A DNA stretch of 64,000 bases from Cryptomeria japonica (lineage: Eukaryota > Streptophyta > Pinopsida > Cupressales > Cupressaceae), in contig NC_081411.1 in the NCBI RefSeq assembly GCF_030272615.1, forward strand, positions 39,006,640-39,070,639, in the 5' to 3' direction. The translations under genes were made by a program, and so were the position numbers. This document shows, one piece after another, positions 59,721-64,000 of the stretch. The notes beneath the pieces are model-generated. The model searched no databases. It was not told the origin of the DNA and saw nothing but the letters and a program-made list of their open reading frames with translations. Position 1 is the stretch's first letter, and each line of letters opens with the position of its first letter.

Positions 59721-60091
59721 AGGCATCTGGGCCTTAGGAGAAGCTTTTCATGCAAGTCCTTAAAACCCCCTCTTAATATTTGCAAATAGCTATGGAAGTT
59801 GCACATAATTGCGATCAGTTGTGTACTTGATATCCGGAAGATTACATGCTTATCTGAGAATCCGGTGATGAATTATTGTGAAAAAGGGTATCCAAAAAGA
59901 CTTTAGGGTTATGAATTTATTATACCTTAAAATTAGATTTTTTAGTGAATAAAAGGGAATTTTATTATTCATTCTTCACATTTAAAATGAAGAGAAAGAG
60001 TAGGAGAGCGAGATAAATGAGATTAAGCAGCGAAAATAAAGCTTGAAGTGATTTGACAGTGATTCCTTGCATCCTGTGGAAATTGAAAAGG
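59721..60091 (+). other. Spacer in element D, nothing recognised
   Basis: Many stops in all frames. It ends with TTGAAAAG|GTATTTATT, which resembles a splice donor, just before the downstream frame opens. Confidence 0.4.
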
Positions 60092-61122
60092 TATTTATTC
60101 ATGTTTGATCTATTTTTCATACGCTATTTTTGAATTGACATCATCTGGTGTGGCAAGTCCATTTCTAGCAGAGATCACTGATAGGGCAAGAATAGTATTT
60201 AAGGAACATCCTTTAAAATTGATAAAAGATGATCTGACTAGATCATTTCCCTCTGTACCATATGGAGTGTTGTATAACGAGGACATTAGGGGATATATTC
60301 ACTGCAATAGAGAAGATATTGGCAATGAATACATTCTATCATTATACACTAAGCATATGATGGATGATATGGGGAACCTGAAGCCCTATTTCAAATCATT
60401 GGAAGACAAGGGTTTTATCCAATTTGTTTAATTTCTAGTTTTCAAGGAACATGAATGGGTCAGGTATGTCTTGAGCTGAATCCATGATGAGTTTATATGG
60501 ATAGATAAACCTCATTAGATCACAAAGAGAGACATTCAAGTGTTAATGTGTTTAAATGTAACTGGTGAGATTCTTGGTCTGAGACATGTCAAGAGAACAG
60601 CAGTGATAGAGGTAATCGGATCCCAACATGATAACTGGTCAATGACAATAAGTGATATAGTTGAAAACGATGTGATATTTGCTTCAATGGTGATAGGATA
60701 TAAGGTTTACTGATCAAATAGACAAAATTCAATATATGGTATTACAATATATACACCCTATCAAATACTCAAGGAGGACAAGAAATATGATCTATGTGGA
60801 GTACTTCTCAGTGAGCTTATGAGCAATCTAAAGAAGATTAAACAAGATAAGAAACATGTTTTCAAGTTTTGTTCTTTGATTGTCTGTTTAGCATTTTACT
60901 TTTTGAATGAAATCCCTAGTGTACAAAAAGTACAATGGGCTTATGATAAACCCATGGCAGTTCAAATTACAGAAGGTTTGTAGGGACTGGGTGATGTAGT
61001 AGCATAAAAAATTTCTTTGTAGGGTTATTTCAAATCATTTCAAGCTATGATGCAAAGAAAAGAGATGATTACAAAGGACATTATTGAAAAATATTAGGAT
61101 ACCATCTATTTCATGGTAGATA
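60092..61122 (+). pseudogene. Unrecognised ORF of element D, about 340 codons in one frame
   Basis: One plus-strand frame stays codon-like for more than 1 kb without a frameshift. It is interrupted by eight stops (60429, 60477, 60516, about 60711, 60978, about 61005, about 61020, about 61095). Segments include ITDRARIVFKEHPLKLIKDD, IHDEFIWIDKPH, VMCLNVTGEILGLRHVK-like, IASMVIGYKVY-like, DKKYDLCGVLLSELMSNLKK and FCSLIVCLAFYFLNEIPS. It has no retroviral pol motif, no obvious membrane span apart from a short hydrophobic patch, and no known active site. It may be an accessory or gag-derived protein of the element. It is cut off by Copia E. Confidence 0.6.
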
Positions 61123-62478
61123 TGTTGGCAACGATAAGGAAGGAAAACTGAGAGGATGGGGGTGAAACAGTTTTAACCGGATTAAGCACAATCTCAGTTC
61201 TGATTAACTATAGCAAACAAAAGTAATAACAATAATAACAACACACATAACACCAATATTTTTGATGTGGAAAACTTGGTTAAGGGAAAAACCACGATGC
61301 AAACCTACCCACAGTGAGATGATACTTTGTAGTAGTATGTGTAAATATTACAATGGTGAATATACATGCATTTAGGCACACTTCCTAGAGCTCATTGCTC
61401 AAATTATAATGACCAGAAGATTACAACCCTATGAAGGTTCACTACCTTACAAAGATGATCAGACTACAATTCGGCAAAGATGAACTATAAAAATAGCATT
61501 TGCTAATGCCTGATGACAGTTCTGGTTAAGCTCATACATCTTCCCTTCACCAAACTCTACTCAATACACCACACCAAAAGATGAATTCAATTGATTACAC
61601 ATATACCACTCTCTGATCATGCAGACTCAACAACTACACTTCACTGAATCTCCAATTATATGAATATTACAACCATTTATACAAATCATCAACCTTGATT
61701 GCAAGGTCGGCCAAACCCTTAACACCTAATTACAAAATTACATCACATGATACATAAATATACCATTGGACCAATACAATATCATAAACAACATAGCATG
61801 AAACTAAACTAACTCCTCAAATGTGCACCACCCCCAGAAATCTCACCAAGATCAACCACAACACATTACATCACCAAAAAATATCGCATAACACAAAGAG
61901 TATCACCGAACCCATAAGATCATAAATAACACACACAATGATCAAGGCAAACCATAAAAACAAATAGGACATGATTAGGAAACACCAACAAGAATGCTAG
62001 AACAATCCACAATAGCTGCACCAACACCACTTAATCAAATCTTCATCGATCAATATGCTAACACTCAAGAACACTTAACAACAACAACCTAGGAAAGAAA
62101 TATGGCTTGCGTAGCATCAAATCACAAACCATCTGAATTGAAAAAACACACAAATAACCCAAACATTTTGCCAAATACGCAACACATGATATGATCATAC
62201 CAGAGCATAATAGATCAAACATTAGAACAGTATAATATTGAATACTGAAAACCAATCTCCATACCAGAATCCTCAACTCAATCAAATCATCATATAGCAT
62301 CATGGAATCAATAAACAATGAATTATCTCTAGTTGATTCAGTATAGAAAATAAATAAACCAACCAGATCAACTTGCTAAAATCATTGGATCACCAAAATA
62401 TTTATCTACAACACCAAAACATAGGAATATGTTGACATCAATGACAACAACATATCCTAGTAGGAGAAATTTCCAACA
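61123..62478 (-). repeat. 3' LTR of Copia E (1356 bp)
   Basis: On the minus strand it begins TGTTGGAAATTTCTCC and ends TTATCGTTGCCAACA. It contains the shared GTCATTGATGTCAACAT block near its start and the G/C-run (GGATGGGGGTGAAACAG on the plus strand) near its end. Confidence 0.85.
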
Positions 62479-62738
62479 ATATCCCCTTTTTGCATTGATG
62501 GCAACATTTGAATGTAAAAAATAATCAATGCAAAGAAATAAATAAATACCATCAAACTCCAACAAAGTTCCAAAGATAAGGCAAGGTGGTTTTTCACATG
62601 CTTCTCTACCCCTTTGAAAGAAATGCCAAAGATATAAGCTGATCAAGCTTCTCTCCTACTAAGAAGGATAATCTCTCCCCAAAAGGATAAAATCATAGCT
62701 CTTAAAAGTACATTGACTACTATGGTTGAGTAGCGACA

Positions 62739-63300
62739 CTAATTCATTAACCCAGATAAGAAGATAAGACTATGAAGTCCATCAGATTGATGCATCTCAA
62801 TGCACTTAGTTCTCATCAAGAGGGACAGAGACCCTAACTTGTCTCTCAAATACACAAATGTATCTGCAAGCAAAGGGTTAGTGAAAATATCTACAATCTG
62901 ATCCTTTGTAGATACATACTCTAGTTTCACTTCCTCGTCACTAACTTTCTCCCTCAATAAATGATACTTAATTAATATATGCTTTGTTTGAGAGTGCAGT
63001 ACTAGATTCTTGTAAATATTAATAGCATTTGAATTGTCACAGTAAATAATAGTAGGCTCATCATACACAACTCTAATAACTTTTAGCTTCTCCTTCATCC
63101 AAACTACCTGAGTATAGTTCTAGCAACAACAATGAATTCAACTTTAGCAGTAGATAGAGATATATCATCTTGTTTCTTGCTTTCCCATGAAACCAACTTC
63201 TTCCCCAAAAGGAAAGATCAACTAGTAGTTCTCTTCTGGTCATCTACATCGCTTTCCCAATCAGCATCCCTTTAGGCACATAGCATTAAATCATCATTCT
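62739..63300 (-). pseudogene. RNase H of Copia E
   Basis: TIIYCDNSNAINIYKNLVLH, KTKHILIKYHLLREKV and LEYVSTKDQIVDIFTNPL are the conserved C-terminal RNase H blocks of Copia. The frame is open 63098-62739. A frameshift or stop separates it from the RT segment. Confidence 0.9.
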
Positions 63301-64000
63301 TTAGATACCACAACCCATAATCAATAGTTCCATTAAAATATCTAAAAATCTTCTTCATAGTGATAACATGAGCCTCTTTAGGATCAACTTGATATCTTGC
63401 ACAAAGACATACACCATGCATAATATCTAGTCGAGTCTGAGTCAAGTAACACTCTCCACCAACCATAGATTTGTACAAGGTCTGATTCACTTTCTGAGAT
63501 TCATCTTGCTTAGACAACTTGCATCCAGTCACCATAGGAGTTCCAACAGGTTTAGAATTCGCTAACCCAAATTTCCTCACGAGTTTGTTCACATACTTAG
63601 ATTGAGAAACGAAAATACCTTTATCAATTTGTGTAATTTACAATCCTAAGAAGAATTTCATCCCACCTATCATAGACATCTCAAATTCCTTTTGCATATC
63701 ATCAAAAAACTTCATACTCAAATGATCATCTCCTCCACAAATAATGTCATTCACAAATACTTCAACAATCAAAATATTATTCTTCTTAACTTTAAAGTAT
63801 ATGTTACTATTTGCAGTACCATTATAAAATTCCAACTTCATCAAATACTTATCTAATCTAGCATAACAGGCTGTAGGGGCTTGCTTCAATCCATGAAGTG
63901 CTTTCTTCAATATGCATACCATATCTCCTTCAGCTGATAATCAAAATCCTTCTCGTTTCTCAATATAGACTTCCTTCTCAAGATCGCCATTCGAAAAGGT
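63272..64000 (-). pseudogene. Reverse transcriptase of Copia E (truncated by window)
   Basis: The frame 63922-63638 gives [32 protein letters not shown] (catalytic FVDD changed to FVND) and FEMSMIGGMKFFLGL. The frame 63592-63272 gives KFGLANSKPVGTPMVTG, LYKSMVGGECYLTQTRLDIM and RYFNGTIDYGLWY. Upstream codons near 64000 read as the YIEKREGF region. The lost catalytic Asp and the frame breaks make it inactive. Confidence 0.9.

Larger units (their letters stand above)
58675..61122 (+). mobile_element. Non-autonomous LTR element D, interior
   Basis: Primer-binding site, then a coiled-coil gag, three zinc knuckles, a non-coding stretch and a long unrecognised frame. No protease, integrase, reverse transcriptase or RNase H was found. 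The element is cut at 61122 by Copia E, so its 3' end should lie beyond the window. Confidence 0.75.
61123..64000 (-). mobile_element. Copia element E, 3' part (continues beyond window)
   Basis: The 3' LTR is 61123-62478. The polypurine complement ATATCCCCTTTTT lies at 62479-62491. RNase H and RT extend to the window end on the minus strand. The element is inserted into the ORF of element D after AGATA (61118-61122), the predicted target duplicate. Confidence 0.9.

Overview
The window looks like nuclear DNA of a large-genome vascular plant. A gymnosperm is my best guess, inferred only from the very low gene density and the heavy, nested LTR-retrotransposon load. The background is A+T-rich, and introns have ordinary GT..AG borders. 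One apparently functional protein gene is visible: a two-exon plant short-chain dehydrogenase/reductase (SDR) at 13603-14613 (+). Nearly everything else is transposable elements in various states of decay, plus simple-sequence DNA.

Layout. 1-275: 3' tail of a LINE. 276-5340: A+T-rich DNA with a 101-bp tandem duplication, an (AG)n tract and a retrocopy-like 3' fragment. 5341-11413: a decayed L1-type LINE on the minus strand. 11419-12313: a chimeric retro-insertion with its own 5-bp target duplication, joining a Copia LTR end, a Copia integrase fragment and a miniature TRIM-like element. 13480-14900: the SDR gene. 18317-21180: a decayed Ty3/Gypsy pol on the minus strand. 21200-21740: GA-rich satellite-like DNA. 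21847-25890: an LTR-like leader and a gag-like region of an unassigned retroelement.

27380-41231: the remains of an unrecognised multi-exon minus-strand gene. It is interrupted by two Copia-type elements: a non-autonomous one (28560-32778, +) and a full-length one (33889-40887, -). Removing the second, with one copy of its target duplication, makes the host reading frame continuous.

42031-57213: a three-level nest. Copia A is split by full-length Copia B (42203-56547), which is split by full-length Copia C (47693-55367). The right half of A runs through its polypurine tract into an LTR (57214-58674). That same LTR is followed at once by a primer-binding site and the gag of a second, non-autonomous element D. 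D has a coiled-coil gag, three zinc knuckles and then a long unrecognised reading frame (60092-61122) where protease, integrase and reverse transcriptase would be expected. D is cut by Copia E (61123 to the window end, -).

Most interesting observations: (1) the chimeric insertion, whose two outer termini are both U5-type LTR ends; (2) element D, its unknown frame, and the LTR it shares with an autonomous-type element; (3) an inverted repeat that places the polypurine tract in a hairpin loop in five Copia elements; (4) the split host gene. Stop codons in the decayed frames are mostly explainable as C-to-T or G-to-A changes, consistent with deamination of methylated cytosines.
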